In this document: positions 15,367 through 23,579 of the stretch, one piece after another
Layout of the letters: each line of letters starts with the position of its first letter
Numbering within the stretch: position 1 is the first letter of the stretch
NCBI GenBank assembly: GCA_041493035.1
Contig: JBGPYB010000051.1
Span: 1 to 27,647 of the forward strand
Direction: 5' to 3'
DNA from: JBGPYB01 sp041493035
GTDB taxonomy: Bacteria; Acidobacteriota; Vicinamibacteria; Fen-336
Length of the DNA: 27,647 nucleotides
Notes under the pieces: generated by a model
Databases searched by the model: none
What the model saw: only the letters and a program-made list of their open reading frames with translations
Told to the model about the DNA's origin: nothing
Program-made: the position numbers and the translations under genes

Positions 15367-16124
15367 GGGCCGAAGAGCGAGGCGCTCGGTCGGAAGAGCG
15401 CTCGGCGCGCAATCCGGCCCCGGCGCCGGTCACGTCGGCGTCCGATACGCGGCGGCGCGTGGTTCTCATCGAGGACGACGGCGACATCGCCGAGGCCATC
15501 ACGTATCAGCTCGAAAAGGTAGGCCTTCAGGTGAAGGTGGCGAAGACCGGCGAGGAGGGACTGGAGGCGGTGCGTCGCGGCGCCGATCTCGTCCTCCTCG
15601 ACCTCAACCTGCCTGGGATGGACGGCCTCGAGGTCTGCCGCATGATCCGGCGGCAAACGACCACCGCCCACGTGCCGATCATCATCGTATCGGCGCGCGC
15701 CGACGAGGTCGACCGCGTTCTCGGTCTCGAGATGGGCGCCGACGACTACATGGTCAAGCCTTTCAGCCTGAAGGAGCTGGCGGCCCGCTGCCGCGTGGCG
15801 TTGCGCCGCACCGGCATCACGGGTGATGCTCCGCAGGGCTATCGGGACGAGAACTGGGAGGTCGAGTTCGACTCGTTCATCGTTCGGTACAAGGGCACGG
15901 AGATTCGTCTCACCCACAAGGAGTTCGAGCTGTTCCGCTACATGGTCGAGCGAGCCGGCCGTGTGCTCACCCGTGAACGGCTCCTGTAGCGAGTGTGGGG
16001 CTACGAGAGCGACGTGGAGTCGCGCAGCATCGACGCTCACATCCGGCGTCTGCGCCTGAAGCTGGGCGCTGCGCGGAACCACATCGAGACGGTCGTCGGC
16101 CTCGGCTATCGCTTCGTCAAGTGA
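15363..16124 (+). pseudogene. phoB: PhoB-type OmpR-family response regulator interrupted by an in-frame TAG
   Basis: Would be the DNA-binding regulator of the phosphate regulon. Reading ignores one stop: 253 residues comprising an Arg/Ala-rich N-terminal extension (about 1-32) and a receiver domain. The receiver has VVLIEDDGDI, phospho-acceptor Asp80 in LLDLNLPGMDG, the switch strand in IIIVSARAD and Lys in MVKPFSLKEL. A winged-helix output domain starts near 170 (EIRLTHKEFELFRYMVERAGRVLTRERLL). Codon 209 (15987-15989) is TAG. The same frame continues with RVWGYESDVESRSIDAHIRR and ends GLGYRFVK before TGA at 16122-16124, a complete recognition helix and wing. The family usually has Gln, Glu, Asp or Lys at this position, so one base change (for example CAG to TAG) explains it. 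Without readthrough the 208-residue product lacks the recognition helix. No sensor kinase follows. Confidence 0.85.
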
Positions 16125-16179
16125 CGCACGCGCCTTCGCCACAGGGGTCATTTGCGCGCTCCCTGCCTGCTGTGGTGAA

Positions 16180-16842
16180 GTGCACGCCGTGCGCGACCGG
16201 GCGCTCGGCATCCTCCTGTTCCTCCCCGTGCCGCTCGTGCTGTGGCTCTTCACCCGCGCTCCCCTCGGTGTTGGCCCGTCGATTGGCCTCGGCGTGGTCC
16301 TGGTCGTAACGCATCGGCTCTACGCGCGCCCGTTCGCGTTGACGAGGGCCGATCGTCGTTGCCTCTGGTGCGGCGGGTCCGCCGAGTCCGGCTCCGTGCT
16401 GACCGTGGCCGAACCCTTCGGTACGACCGACTGGCGCACCTGCCGGCCGGAACACGGCGAATCCCTGAAGCGCGTACTGGCGTTCGCTGCCAGTCACCCG
16501 AGCGCCCTCAAGTTCGGAATCCTCGGCACGCTCGGCTTGTTTCTGCCTACAGCGATTGCGGCCGATGCGGGCCGGCTGGGTCCCTTCTCGTTCGGCGACG
16601 CTCGGGCCTTCTTTCGCCTCGGCATCGCATCCACGGTCCTGCCCCTCGGCTGGCTCGCGGAGTCGCGCGGCCGTCTCGATGGCGAGGTTCCTCACGTTCC
16701 GTTTCCCGTCCACATCCAAGCACTGATCGGCACGCGGGCGGTACTCTGGCTCTTTCGCCTGGTTGGAATCGCTTGGCTCGTTCTGGGCGCGCTGCACGCC
16801 GCGTCTCGGCTCGGGGTCACGCCCAGCGGTGCGCTCGACTGA
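16180..16842 (+). CDS. Uncharacterised membrane protein with a Cys-rich loop
   Basis: A 220-residue protein of unknown function, starting at GTG 16180 (a GTG at 16189 is an alternative). Hydrophobic segments lie near residues 9-25, 28-44, about 105-127, 145-162 and 185-208, suggesting four or five membrane helices. Between the second and third is a cytoplasmic or periplasmic loop with RRCLWCGGS and, 31 residues on, TCRPEH. This CxxC...CxxxH pattern suggests a small zinc site. It follows the phoB frame by 55 bases and converges with sixA after 14 bases. Its position invites a phosphate-related role but nothing in the sequence shows one. Confidence 0.65.
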   Translation: MHAVRDRALGILLFLPVPLVLWLFTRAPLGVGPSIGLGVVLVVTHRLYARPFALTRADRRCLWCGGSAESGSVLTVAEPFGTTDWRTCRPEHGESLKRVLAFAASHPSALKFGILGTLGLFLPTAIAADAGRLGPFSFGDARAFFRLGIASTVLPLGWLAESRGRLDGEVPHVPFPVHIQALIGTRAVLWLFRLVGIAWLVLGALHAASRLGVTPSGALD

Positions 16843-16856
16843 CCGGCCGAGCGGGC

Positions 16857-17348
16857 TCAGTCCGCCAGTCGGCGCAGGACCTTCGGAGGAAGGAACCAAA
16901 CGAGGGTCCCGCCCTCACTCAGGCGACCGGGAACCTCGACGAGCGCGGCACCACCCTTGCGGAAGGGGACTCGCTCGGGATGGCTCGAGCCGACGACCCC
17001 CGCCAGCAGCGACGACAGATGCGGCTCGTGTCCCACGATCGCCACGAGCTCCGTCGCTGCATGCGCTCCAAGGGCGGCCTCGAGAGCCACGGGATCTCCG
17101 TCCCTCAGCGCGTCGAGGGACGTAGGCTTGACCCCTCCCCACGCTTGCGCCGCGATCTCCGCCGTCTCCCGCGCGCGGGGGAGCGGACTCGTGAAGAGGA
17201 CGCCGGGGCGAGGAGTCAAGCGCGCCAGCCCCCGTGCCGCCTCCCGGAAACGCTTCTTTCCGGTGGAGGTCAGAGAGCGCTCGTCGTCGGGTAACCCCGG
17301 CGTCCCGCGCTCCACGGCGGTGGCGTGGCGCACGATGAGCAACTTCAC
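16857..17348 (-). CDS. sixA: SixA-type phosphohistidine phosphatase (histidine phosphatase superfamily)
   Basis: Small cytoplasmic phosphatase of the phosphoglycerate-mutase-like superfamily; SixA members dephosphorylate phosphohistidine on signalling proteins. 163 residues start VKLLIVRHATAVERG, where RHA carries the catalytic His; TSPLPRARETAEIA supplies the second Arg and VAIVGHEPHLSSLLAG the second catalytic His. The GTG at 17348 is chosen because the family begins immediately with LxLxRHA and because GTGA overlaps the stop of the upstream CHAD gene by four bases. The frame further upstream is a shadow of the CHAD gene. SixA next to CHAD and polyphosphate enzymes is a recurring arrangement in bacteria, though the substrate here is unknown. 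Confidence 0.88.
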   Translation of the reverse strand: MKLLIVRHATAVERGTPGLPDDERSLTSTGKKRFREAARGLARLTPRPGVLFTSPLPRARETAEIAAQAWGGVKPTSLDALRDGDPVALEAALGAHAATELVAIVGHEPHLSSLLAGVVGSSHPERVPFRKGGAALVEVPGRLSEGGTLVWFLPPKVLRRLAD

Positions 17349-18241
17349 GACGCGCGCTCCGAGGTGGCGCGGCTCGGACCGATGGCGTCGAGCGCCTTGA
17401 GCAGCAGCTCTCGAGGACCCATTTCGAGGAACCGCCGATGCTCGACGCGGCTCTCCTCGAGAAGAGCTTCGTGCTGGCGTCGCGCCTCCGCCGCCAGTGC
17501 CGGGGCTCCCCGCGCCTCGGCGAGGTCGGCCTGATGGGCCATCCACGTCGCGAGGACGAAGGCGTCGTGAGCGCGCCCGAGGCGCTCCTGGACCTGCTTG
17601 AAAAGGGCCGGAGCACCCGAATCCTGACCCCGAAGGGCGTCCATCACCTCGGCTGCGTAGCGCAGTCGTCGACATCGAATCCTCAGTTGATGAAGCTCCG
17701 CGGGTTCGTATCGCTCCCCCAGGGAGTCGAGGGCCGCCTGGACCTTCCCTCGTCCTTCTGCCGCGACATCGCGCAAGCGGCCGAAGATGGTGAAGAGGTC
17801 TTCGCCTCGGCGGCCAACCACAACCGAGAGCCGGCGCCTGAGGCGCGAGATCGGCAGGTCCAGCAGCTCCTCGGCCATGCGGCCACGAGTGCGCGCGCGG
17901 GCGCTCCGGAGTCGTCGGCGCAGGGTGGCCAGCTCGGGCGTGACGACGCCCGAGGCCTTGAGCCGCGTCTCGAGCAGCGAAAGACCCACGTCGAGATCCC
18001 GACTGCCCCCCCCCGCCCGAGTCACGTCGCGGAGGATCGCGAGCGCCTCTCGGACTCGTCGGCCTCGCGGTTTCCTGGCCAGAAGGGGGAGCGCCGCGCG
18101 CAGCCGGCGTCCGGCCACGCGCATCTGGTGGACCTCTTCCTCCTCACCCGCGAGGCCCTTGGGGAAATGGCGGAACAGGGCGCGGATGCGCTCCTTCACG
18201 AGGGGCGTGGAGCGGTCGGTGGAGTTCTCCGAGTAGGGCAT
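17345..18241 (-). CDS. CHAD-domain protein (predicted polyphosphate-binding)
   Basis: A 298-residue, strongly basic all-helical protein. CHAD domains carry conserved histidines and many Arg/Lys lining a channel and have been shown to bind inorganic polyphosphate, often on polyphosphate granules. Two internal repeats are visible: HQMRVAGRRLRAALPLL (about 39-55) and HQLRIRCRRLRYAAEVM (about 187-203), each the hallmark of a CHAD half-domain. ATG at 18241 follows an extended -10-like TGGTACTGT about 19 bases upstream on the complement, so the gene may have its own promoter; the preceding SGNH gene ends 49 bases upstream. It is translationally coupled to sixA by GTGA. The nearby ppx and ppk1 make a role in polyphosphate handling likely. 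Confidence 0.9.
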   Translation of the reverse strand: MPYSENSTDRSTPLVKERIRALFRHFPKGLAGEEEEVHQMRVAGRRLRAALPLLARKPRGRRVREALAILRDVTRAGGGSRDLDVGLSLLETRLKASGVVTPELATLRRRLRSARARTRGRMAEELLDLPISRLRRRLSVVVGRRGEDLFTIFGRLRDVAAEGRGKVQAALDSLGERYEPAELHQLRIRCRRLRYAAEVMDALRGQDSGAPALFKQVQERLGRAHDAFVLATWMAHQADLAEARGAPALAAEARRQHEALLEESRVEHRRFLEMGPRELLLKALDAIGPSRATSERAS

Positions 18242-18290
18242 CGTGCTGAGACGAATTTCGACAGTACCACGTTGCAGCCCCTCCGAAAAC

Positions 18291-19313
18291 TCAATGACTT
18301 TTCCGTGACATTTGTGAGTCGAGAACGGGGAGGAGTCCGGCTGCCAGGCATTCGCCGAGAAGTCGATGGCCCGGGTCGGCGAAGTGCCAGATGTCCGTGA
18401 AGGTCGTCGTCGTCTCTCCGCTGAAGGCGTCGGAGCAATCGACGACCGTGGTCCCCGGATGGCTCGAAAGGCCGCGGAGCCCGTGCCGCATGACCGGATA
18501 GGCCGTGGGGACGAAGGCCGCCTTGTCGGCCATCAACTCCAGAACGCGCTCCTCCAGGGAGGTCTTGTGGCGCTTCCCGTGGAGGGCCGGTTGCAACGCG
18601 AAGACGGCGGCGATTCCTTTGGTTTCGGCCAGGTCCCGAGCCTCGTGCATATGGTCGAGGTAGCTCCGAACACGCGTGTCTTCGGCGATGTCCTTTCCCT
18701 GGGTGAGGTCGTTCATCCCGTTGACGAAGACGGCAACGTCGGGTGCCAGGGGGAGGCCCCGCGTCCGGAAGGCTTTCAGCTCGTTCTCCGATGTCCACGC
18801 TCCTGCGGCCATTACCGTCAGCCGCACCGGATGGCCGGATTTGGCGAGGCGGTCCACGAGCTGCCCGAAGTAGGTCTCCTTGATGGTCGAGGCATAGGCG
18901 CCCCAGGCGACGCTCCCGCCGAGGATCAGAACGTGCCATCGCGCTCCATCGGCCTCGAGCCGCTGGAGTCCAAGGGAGTCCTGGTCCACGAGCGGAGGGA
19001 TATGGGTCTCGGACTCGTGCCAGCCGACATCCGGGTCCCGCGTCCACGCCGGCATTCGGTTCCCCCAGTAGCCGTCCCTCGGTCCGTCCTTCGGCACGCG
19101 GAGGCCGCGCTCGCGGAAGCTCGCCTCCCACGCGGCTTTGTTGAGCTTCTTTCCCGAGGGAAGGTCGAGGTGTCGTGAGCGCCAGAGAGCCCAAAGGCCC
19201 ACGGCGCAAGAGGCCGGGAGAGAGAAGAGGATCCCCCAAAAAAGGATCTTCTTGCGAAGGGGGAGAGAGCTCACGGGAGAAGCGGACGCTAACACGAGCG
19301 ATGCGCCGCCCAT
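18291..19313 (-). CDS. SGNH/GDSL-family hydrolase with N-terminal membrane anchor
   Basis: Predicted extracytoplasmic esterase or acyl hydrolase of 340 residues. A basic stretch and one hydrophobic helix (RKKILFWGILFSLPASCAVGLWAL, about 22-45) indicate an anchor or uncleaved signal. The SGNH blocks are clear: block I LILGGSVAWGAYAS (nucleophile Ser), block III VFVNGMNDLTQG, and block V FTDIWHFADPGHRLLGE with the Asp/His pair. ATG 19313 was chosen over the further-upstream 19397 because the added residues are Pro/Arg-rich and overlap the divergent promoter region. The substrate is unknown; such proteins beside cell-envelope genes often deacylate surface glycans. Its placement at the head of the CHAD-sixA run is unusual. 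Confidence 0.82.
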   Translation of the reverse strand: MGGASLVLASASPVSSLPLRKKILFWGILFSLPASCAVGLWALWRSRHLDLPSGKKLNKAAWEASFRERGLRVPKDGPRDGYWGNRMPAWTRDPDVGWHESETHIPPLVDQDSLGLQRLEADGARWHVLILGGSVAWGAYASTIKETYFGQLVDRLAKSGHPVRLTVMAAGAWTSENELKAFRTRGLPLAPDVAVFVNGMNDLTQGKDIAEDTRVRSYLDHMHEARDLAETKGIAAVFALQPALHGKRHKTSLEERVLELMADKAAFVPTAYPVMRHGLRGLSSHPGTTVVDCSDAFSGETTTTFTDIWHFADPGHRLLGECLAAGLLPVLDSQMSRKSH

Positions 19314-19392
19314 AATCCCGCGACGGCGATGTGACGACGGAATGGCAGCCTCCCACGTAGCCCTGAGCGGCCCCGCGCCGCATCGCGGCAGG

Positions 19393-19398
19393 TACAAT
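19393..19398 (+). promoter_or_regulatory. -10 element candidate for ppx-ppk1
   Basis: TACAAT (5 of 6 matches to TATAAT) lies 22 bases before the ppx ATG at 19421, with a GAGG ribosome site between. No good -35 hexamer is seen 16-18 bases upstream, and there is no plus-strand Pho-box array here. Confidence 0.4.
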
Positions 19399-19420
19399 GT
19401 GGCCCGGTGAGGATCTAGAG

Positions 19421-21031
19421 ATGGCGGGGCCCCGCAAGAGAAGCCTGACGCGCAAGCCGCCCGTGGGCACGCCGCCCGCGGCTCCCGAGCCCGTCCGCCC
19501 CGTGGCCGTCCTCGACATGGGGGCGAGCGCCATCCGCATGGTGATCGCCGAGGTGAAGCCCGGAGAGCCGACGCAGACTCTCGAGGAGGCGTCCCGGGGC
19601 GTCCTCCTCGGGAAGGACACCTTCACCCACGGACGGATCGGAGCGGCCACCATCGAGGCGACGCTGAAGGCTCTCGAGGGGTTCCGCCGGATCATGGACT
19701 CCTACGGCGTCGTCCGATATCGGGCGGTCGCCACGAGCGCCGTACGCGAGGCCGGAAACCGGGAGACCTTTCTCGACCGCGTTCAACTGCGCACCGGCAT
19801 CGACGTCGAGATCATCGACGGCTCCGAGGAGAACCGCCTCACCTACATGGCCGTGCGCGAGACCCTTCGCGACCACGAGGCGCTCACGGCGGGAGACGCC
19901 GTCCTTGTCGAGGTCGGAGGGGGGAGCGCCGACATCTCCTTCCTCCGAAAGGGAGAGCCGATTCATTCCGGTACGTACGCCCTGGGCTCCATTCGGATGC
20001 GCCAGAGCATCGCCTCGTGGCACGGAAGCCACGAGCAGCGCGTACGCCTCCTCCGCCGCCACATCCACAACGTCGTCGAGGACATCCGCCATGAGATGCC
20101 CCTCCGGGAGGCCAAGCACCTCATAGCGCTTGGAGGCGACATGCGCTTCGCCGTCGGCCGTATCCTCGGCGAGGATTCGGACACCGCTGCGGCCACGCTC
20201 ACGCGCGACGCTTTCCTTGCCTTCTGTGACGAGGTGGTGGCCAACGACGTCGAGCAACTCGTCGAGAAGTACCGCTTACCCCAGGCGGACGCCGAGACCA
20301 TGGTCCCGGCGCTTCTGGCCTATCGCGAACTGCTTCTCGAGACCACCGCTGACCGCATCGTCGTCCCCGACGCGTCGCTCCGCGTAGGACTCATTCTGGA
20401 CATCGCCCGGAGCGAAGAGGGTCGGGGGATCGAGGACTTCAGCAAGCAGGTCCTCGCGAGCGCCGCGGCCCTCGGAGAGAAGTATCGCTACGACGCCGCC
20501 CACGCGAAGCAGGTCGCGTTCCTCGCGACGCGGCTCTTCGACGAGCTGAAGGCGGAGCACGGCCTCGGCCCACGCGACCGACTCTTCCTCGAGGTCGCGG
20601 CCCTCCTCCACGACATCGGCATCTACGTAAGCCTTCGGGGGCACCACAAGCACGCTCAGTACCTGCTCTCCGTTTCGGAGATCTTCGGCCTCTCGCGGGA
20701 CGACATGGCCATCGTTTCGAACGTGGCCCGCTATCACCGGCGCGCGACGCCCCAGAAGTCCCATCTCCTCTACATGGCCCTGGACCGCGACGCACGGGTG
20801 CTGGTCAACAAGCTCTCGGCGATCCTGCGCACGGCCAACGCCCTCGATGCCGATCACCTACAGAAGGTGAAGGACGTGAAGATTCTGTCCGAGGAGGGGA
20901 GCTGGGTTCTCGAGGTGGAAGGAGCGGGGGACCTGACCATGGAGCGGCTTGCCTCCCTCTCACGATCCGATTTCCTGACTGAGGTCTTCGGCCAGCGAAT
21001 CACGTTCCGCGAGGCTGGGGTGCGTTCGTGA
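19421..21031 (+). CDS. ppx: Ppx/GppA family exopolyphosphatase with C-terminal HD domain
   Basis: Predicted to remove terminal phosphate from polyphosphate (Ppx) and/or hydrolyse pppGpp (GppA). 536 residues. The actin-like ATPase fold spans about 27-330: AVLDMGASAIRMVIAEV (phosphate-loop 1; the usual DIGSNS is DMGASA), ATSAVREAGNRETFL, IIDGSEENRLTYMAV and VLVEVGGGSADISFL (phosphate-loop 2). An HD-type domain follows with LHDIGIYVSLRGHHKHAQYLL near 396. ATG 19421 follows GAGG by eight bases; ATG 19397 is an alternative but lies within the -10 region. The stop overlaps the ppk1 GTG (GTGA), so opposite activities of the polyphosphate cycle are co-translated. Ppx versus GppA cannot be settled by eye; the ppk1 coupling favours Ppx. 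Confidence 0.92.
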   Translation: MAGPRKRSLTRKPPVGTPPAAPEPVRPVAVLDMGASAIRMVIAEVKPGEPTQTLEEASRGVLLGKDTFTHGRIGAATIEATLKALEGFRRIMDSYGVVRYRAVATSAVREAGNRETFLDRVQLRTGIDVEIIDGSEENRLTYMAVRETLRDHEALTAGDAVLVEVGGGSADISFLRKGEPIHSGTYALGSIRMRQSIASWHGSHEQRVRLLRRHIHNVVEDIRHEMPLREAKHLIALGGDMRFAVGRILGEDSDTAAATLTRDAFLAFCDEVVANDVEQLVEKYRLPQADAETMVPALLAYRELLLETTADRIVVPDASLRVGLILDIARSEEGRGIEDFSKQVLASAAALGEKYRYDAAHAKQVAFLATRLFDELKAEHGLGPRDRLFLEVAALLHDIGIYVSLRGHHKHAQYLLSVSEIFGLSRDDMAIVSNVARYHRRATPQKSHLLYMALDRDARVLVNKLSAILRTANALDADHLQKVKDVKILSEEGSWVLEVEGAGDLTMERLASLSRSDFLTEVFGQRITFREAGVRS

Positions 21032-23151
21032 AGAAGACGCGGAAGCGGGAGCCGGAGCTGTTTCTGAACCGGGAGCTGTCGTGGCTCGAGTTCAACGGGC
21101 GGGTTCTCGAGGAAGTGACGGATCCCGGGAACCCGTTTCTGGAGCGCCTGAAGTTCGCCACGATCGTCGCGTCGAACCTCGACGAGTTCGTCATGGTGCG
21201 GGTCGCGGCCCTCAAGAACGATCTCCAGGAAGGGGACACGGCTCCCGATCTCGCCGGCCTCACGCCCGGGCAGCAACTCCAGGAGATCTCGGTTCGTGCC
21301 CACGCCATGGTGGAGCGCCTGTACAAGACGCTCGCGGACGAGATCCTTCCCGCTCTCGCCGAGCGCGGGATCGGCCTTCTGAGCGTTCAGGCCCTGGACG
21401 GCCCTCAGCGCCTCGCCGTGGCCCGCCATTTCCGCGACGAGGTGCTTCCGGCCCTCACGCCCCTGGCCATCGACGTGTCCCGCCCCTTTCCGATGCTCGC
21501 CGGCCTCAGTCTGAACCTGGCGATCCTCCTGGCCCCGGCTGAGGGAGAGGAGCACCCCCGTTTGGCCGTGGTCCAGGTCCCCGGACGCTTGCCGCGTCTC
21601 GTCCGTCCCGCCGGATCGGGGACGACTTACGTGTTCATGGAAGACCTCATTCGCGCGGAGCTGGCGGCTCTCTTCCCGGGTCAGACGATCCTCGAAGCCG
21701 CCGCCTTTCGCGTGGCTCGTGACTCCGAGATGGATCTCGACGACGAAGGGGGCATGGACTACCTCGAGGCCATCGAGGAGGAACTCAAGAAGCGCCGCAA
21801 GAGCAGCGTCGTGCGACTCGAGGTCGAGGCCGGGGTGGGGGAGATCCTCCTCGGCTTGCTGTCCGAGCGCCTCTCTGCCGAGGCCGACGACATCTACCGC
21901 ATCGCCGGCCCCATCGACATACGCGCGCTCTTTCCCCTCGTCGAGATCCCGGCCCTCGAGGACTTGCGCGACGCCCCCTTGAAGCCGCTGGCCTCGCTCG
22001 ATGCAGCCGAGCACGAGAACCTCTTCGCGCTCCTCGACGAGCGCGACATCCTGCTCCATCACCCCTACGAGTCCTTCGATCCCGTCGTGGCTCTCGTGTC
22101 GCGGGCCGCCGAGGATCCCGACGTCCTCGCCATCAAGCAGACCCTGTACAGGACGAGCGGCGACTCGCCCGTTGTCCGGGCCCTGGCCCGGGCCGCGGAG
22201 CAGGGAAAGCAGGTGACCGTTCTCGTCGAGCTGATGGCGCGCTTCGACGAGCAGTCGAACATTCGCTGGGCGCGCAGCCTCGAAGAATCGGGTGCACACG
22301 TCATCTACGGCATCCGCGGCTACAAGACCCACGCGAAGATCTGCCTGGTGGTCCGCCGCGGGGCGCAGGGGATCCGGCGCTACGTGCACCTCGGTACCGG
22401 CAACTACAACGACAAGACGGCGCGGATCTACACCGACTTCGGGCTGATGACCTCGGCCCCCGAAATCGGCAAGGACGCTTCGGCCTTCTTCAACGCCCTC
22501 ACGGGCTACTCCGACCCTCCGAAAATGAAGCGCCTCGTCATGGCCCCCACGTCGCTCCGCGGCAAGACCCTGGCCCTCATCGAACGCGAGCGGCGGCGCG
22601 CGGTGGAGGGGCAGGCGGCGGAGATCCGCGCCAAGATGAACTCACTCGTGGACGAGGATATCATCCGCGCACTCTACGACGCCTCCCGGGCGGGAGTGAA
22701 AGTACGACTGAACGTCCGCGGCATCTGCTGCCTGCGTCCCGGCGTCAAGGGCGTGAGTGAAACGATCGAGGTCGTCTCGATCGTGGACCGCTTCCTGGAG
22801 CACGCCAGGGTCTTCCACTACCGCAACGGTGGCGACGACGAGGTCTACCTCTCGAGCGCCGACTGGATGCCGCGAAACCTGGACAACCGCATCGAGTTGC
22901 TCTTTCCAGTGGAGTCTCCCGAGTGCCGCGCCAAGGTTCTGGCGGCTCTCGACGCGATGTTCCAGGACAACGTGAAGGCGCGCCGGCTCCAGGCCGACGG
23001 CACCTACAAGCGCCGGCGGCCGGCGAAGGGCGAGGAGCCCATCCGCGCGCAAATCGAGCTCTACCGCGAAGCCAAGCGTTCGCTCGAGAAGGTCCGCGCC
23101 GCCTCCGGCGTCACCCTCGAGCCGCTGACGTCCCCAGGCGCGGCTTCGTGA
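21028..23151 (+). CDS. ppk1: Polyphosphate kinase 1
   Basis: Reversibly polymerises the gamma-phosphate of ATP into inorganic polyphosphate; usually membrane-associated tetramer or dimer. 707 residues, the normal family length, with all four regions: N domain (FLNRELSWLEFNGRVLEE near 11), head domain, and the two phospholipase-D-like catalytic domains. The autophosphorylated His lies in YGIRGYKTHAKICLVVRR at residue 435, and a second His at 592 lies in FLEHARVFHY; these match the E. coli catalytic pair His435/His592 in number and context. SNIRWARSLEESGAHV, YVHLGTGNYNDKTARIYTD and YLSSADWMPRNLDNRIELLFP are intact. Start is GTG 21028, overlapping the ppx stop. DUF309 follows after 35 bases. Confidence 0.97.
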   Translation: MKKTRKREPELFLNRELSWLEFNGRVLEEVTDPGNPFLERLKFATIVASNLDEFVMVRVAALKNDLQEGDTAPDLAGLTPGQQLQEISVRAHAMVERLYKTLADEILPALAERGIGLLSVQALDGPQRLAVARHFRDEVLPALTPLAIDVSRPFPMLAGLSLNLAILLAPAEGEEHPRLAVVQVPGRLPRLVRPAGSGTTYVFMEDLIRAELAALFPGQTILEAAAFRVARDSEMDLDDEGGMDYLEAIEEELKKRRKSSVVRLEVEAGVGEILLGLLSERLSAEADDIYRIAGPIDIRALFPLVEIPALEDLRDAPLKPLASLDAAEHENLFALLDERDILLHHPYESFDPVVALVSRAAEDPDVLAIKQTLYRTSGDSPVVRALARAAEQGKQVTVLVELMARFDEQSNIRWARSLEESGAHVIYGIRGYKTHAKICLVVRRGAQGIRRYVHLGTGNYNDKTARIYTDFGLMTSAPEIGKDASAFFNALTGYSDPPKMKRLVMAPTSLRGKTLALIERERRRAVEGQAAEIRAKMNSLVDEDIIRALYDASRAGVKVRLNVRGICCLRPGVKGVSETIEVVSIVDRFLEHARVFHYRNGGDDEVYLSSADWMPRNLDNRIELLFPVESPECRAKVLAALDAMFQDNVKARRLQADGTYKRRRPAKGEEPIRAQIELYREAKRSLEKVRAASGVTLEPLTSPGAAS

Positions 23152-23186
23152 TTGAGCGCGGGGGGGCTGGGGCATCATAGGGTTCG

Positions 23187-23573
23187 ATGCCAATTCCCGA
23201 GCCCGATCTGACACCCGAGGAGCGGACCGCCTTCGACAAGGGAGTCGCGGAATTCAATGCCGGCTATTTCTTCGAATGCCACGACACCCTGGAGGAGCTG
23301 TGGACGGGAATCCGCGGCCCGTCGCGGGATTTCTTCCAGGGGCTCATCCAGGTCTCCGTGGCGTTCTACCACCTCACGAGCGACAACCTCGCGGGGGCCG
23401 AGAGCATGCTCACGCGCGCGCTGAAACGCTTCGAGAGATACCCCGATCGGTACTTCGGCTTCGACCTCGCGACGCATCGCGCGGAGCTGCGCGGTTGGAT
23501 CGACCGCTTGCCTGAAGCGGGCGCCGGACCGGGAACGTCGCGTCCGTTTCCGGTCTGGACCTTCCCGAGGTAG
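23187..23573 (+). CDS. DUF309 family protein
   Basis: A 128-residue helical cytoplasmic protein of unknown function. The DUF309 signature is unmistakable: FNAGYFFECHDTLEELWTG (His/Glu-rich, possibly metal-binding), then SRDFFQGLIQVSVAFYHLTS and a YPDRYFGFDL-type tail. It starts at ATG 23187, 35 bases after ppk1, with AGGG shortly upstream, and may be the last gene of the ppx-ppk1 transcript. It converges with the gamma-glutamyltransferase gene after only six bases, with no hairpin terminator visible between them. Confidence 0.88.
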   Translation: MPIPEPDLTPEERTAFDKGVAEFNAGYFFECHDTLEELWTGIRGPSRDFFQGLIQVSVAFYHLTSDNLAGAESMLTRALKRFERYPDRYFGFDLATHRAELRGWIDRLPEAGAGPGTSRPFPVWTFPR

Positions 23574-23579
23574 CGGTCC

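Noticed and set aside
15987..15989. General reassignment of TAG to an amino acid in this organism
   Set aside because: TAG ends pstS, DUF309 and the SpoIIE-type phosphatase at the expected protein lengths, so TAG is a normal stop here.
16857..17675. SixA with a 109-residue N-terminal extension
   Set aside because: The extension lies entirely over the CHAD gene in another frame; SixA proteins start directly at the RHA strand, matching the GTG at 17348.
19318..19346. Pho-box-like GTCACAT-CGCC-GTCGCGG on the complement just before the SGNH gene
   Set aside because: Only one unit matches well, the array is too close to the ATG at 19313 for a promoter, and no -10 fits the 48-base geometry.
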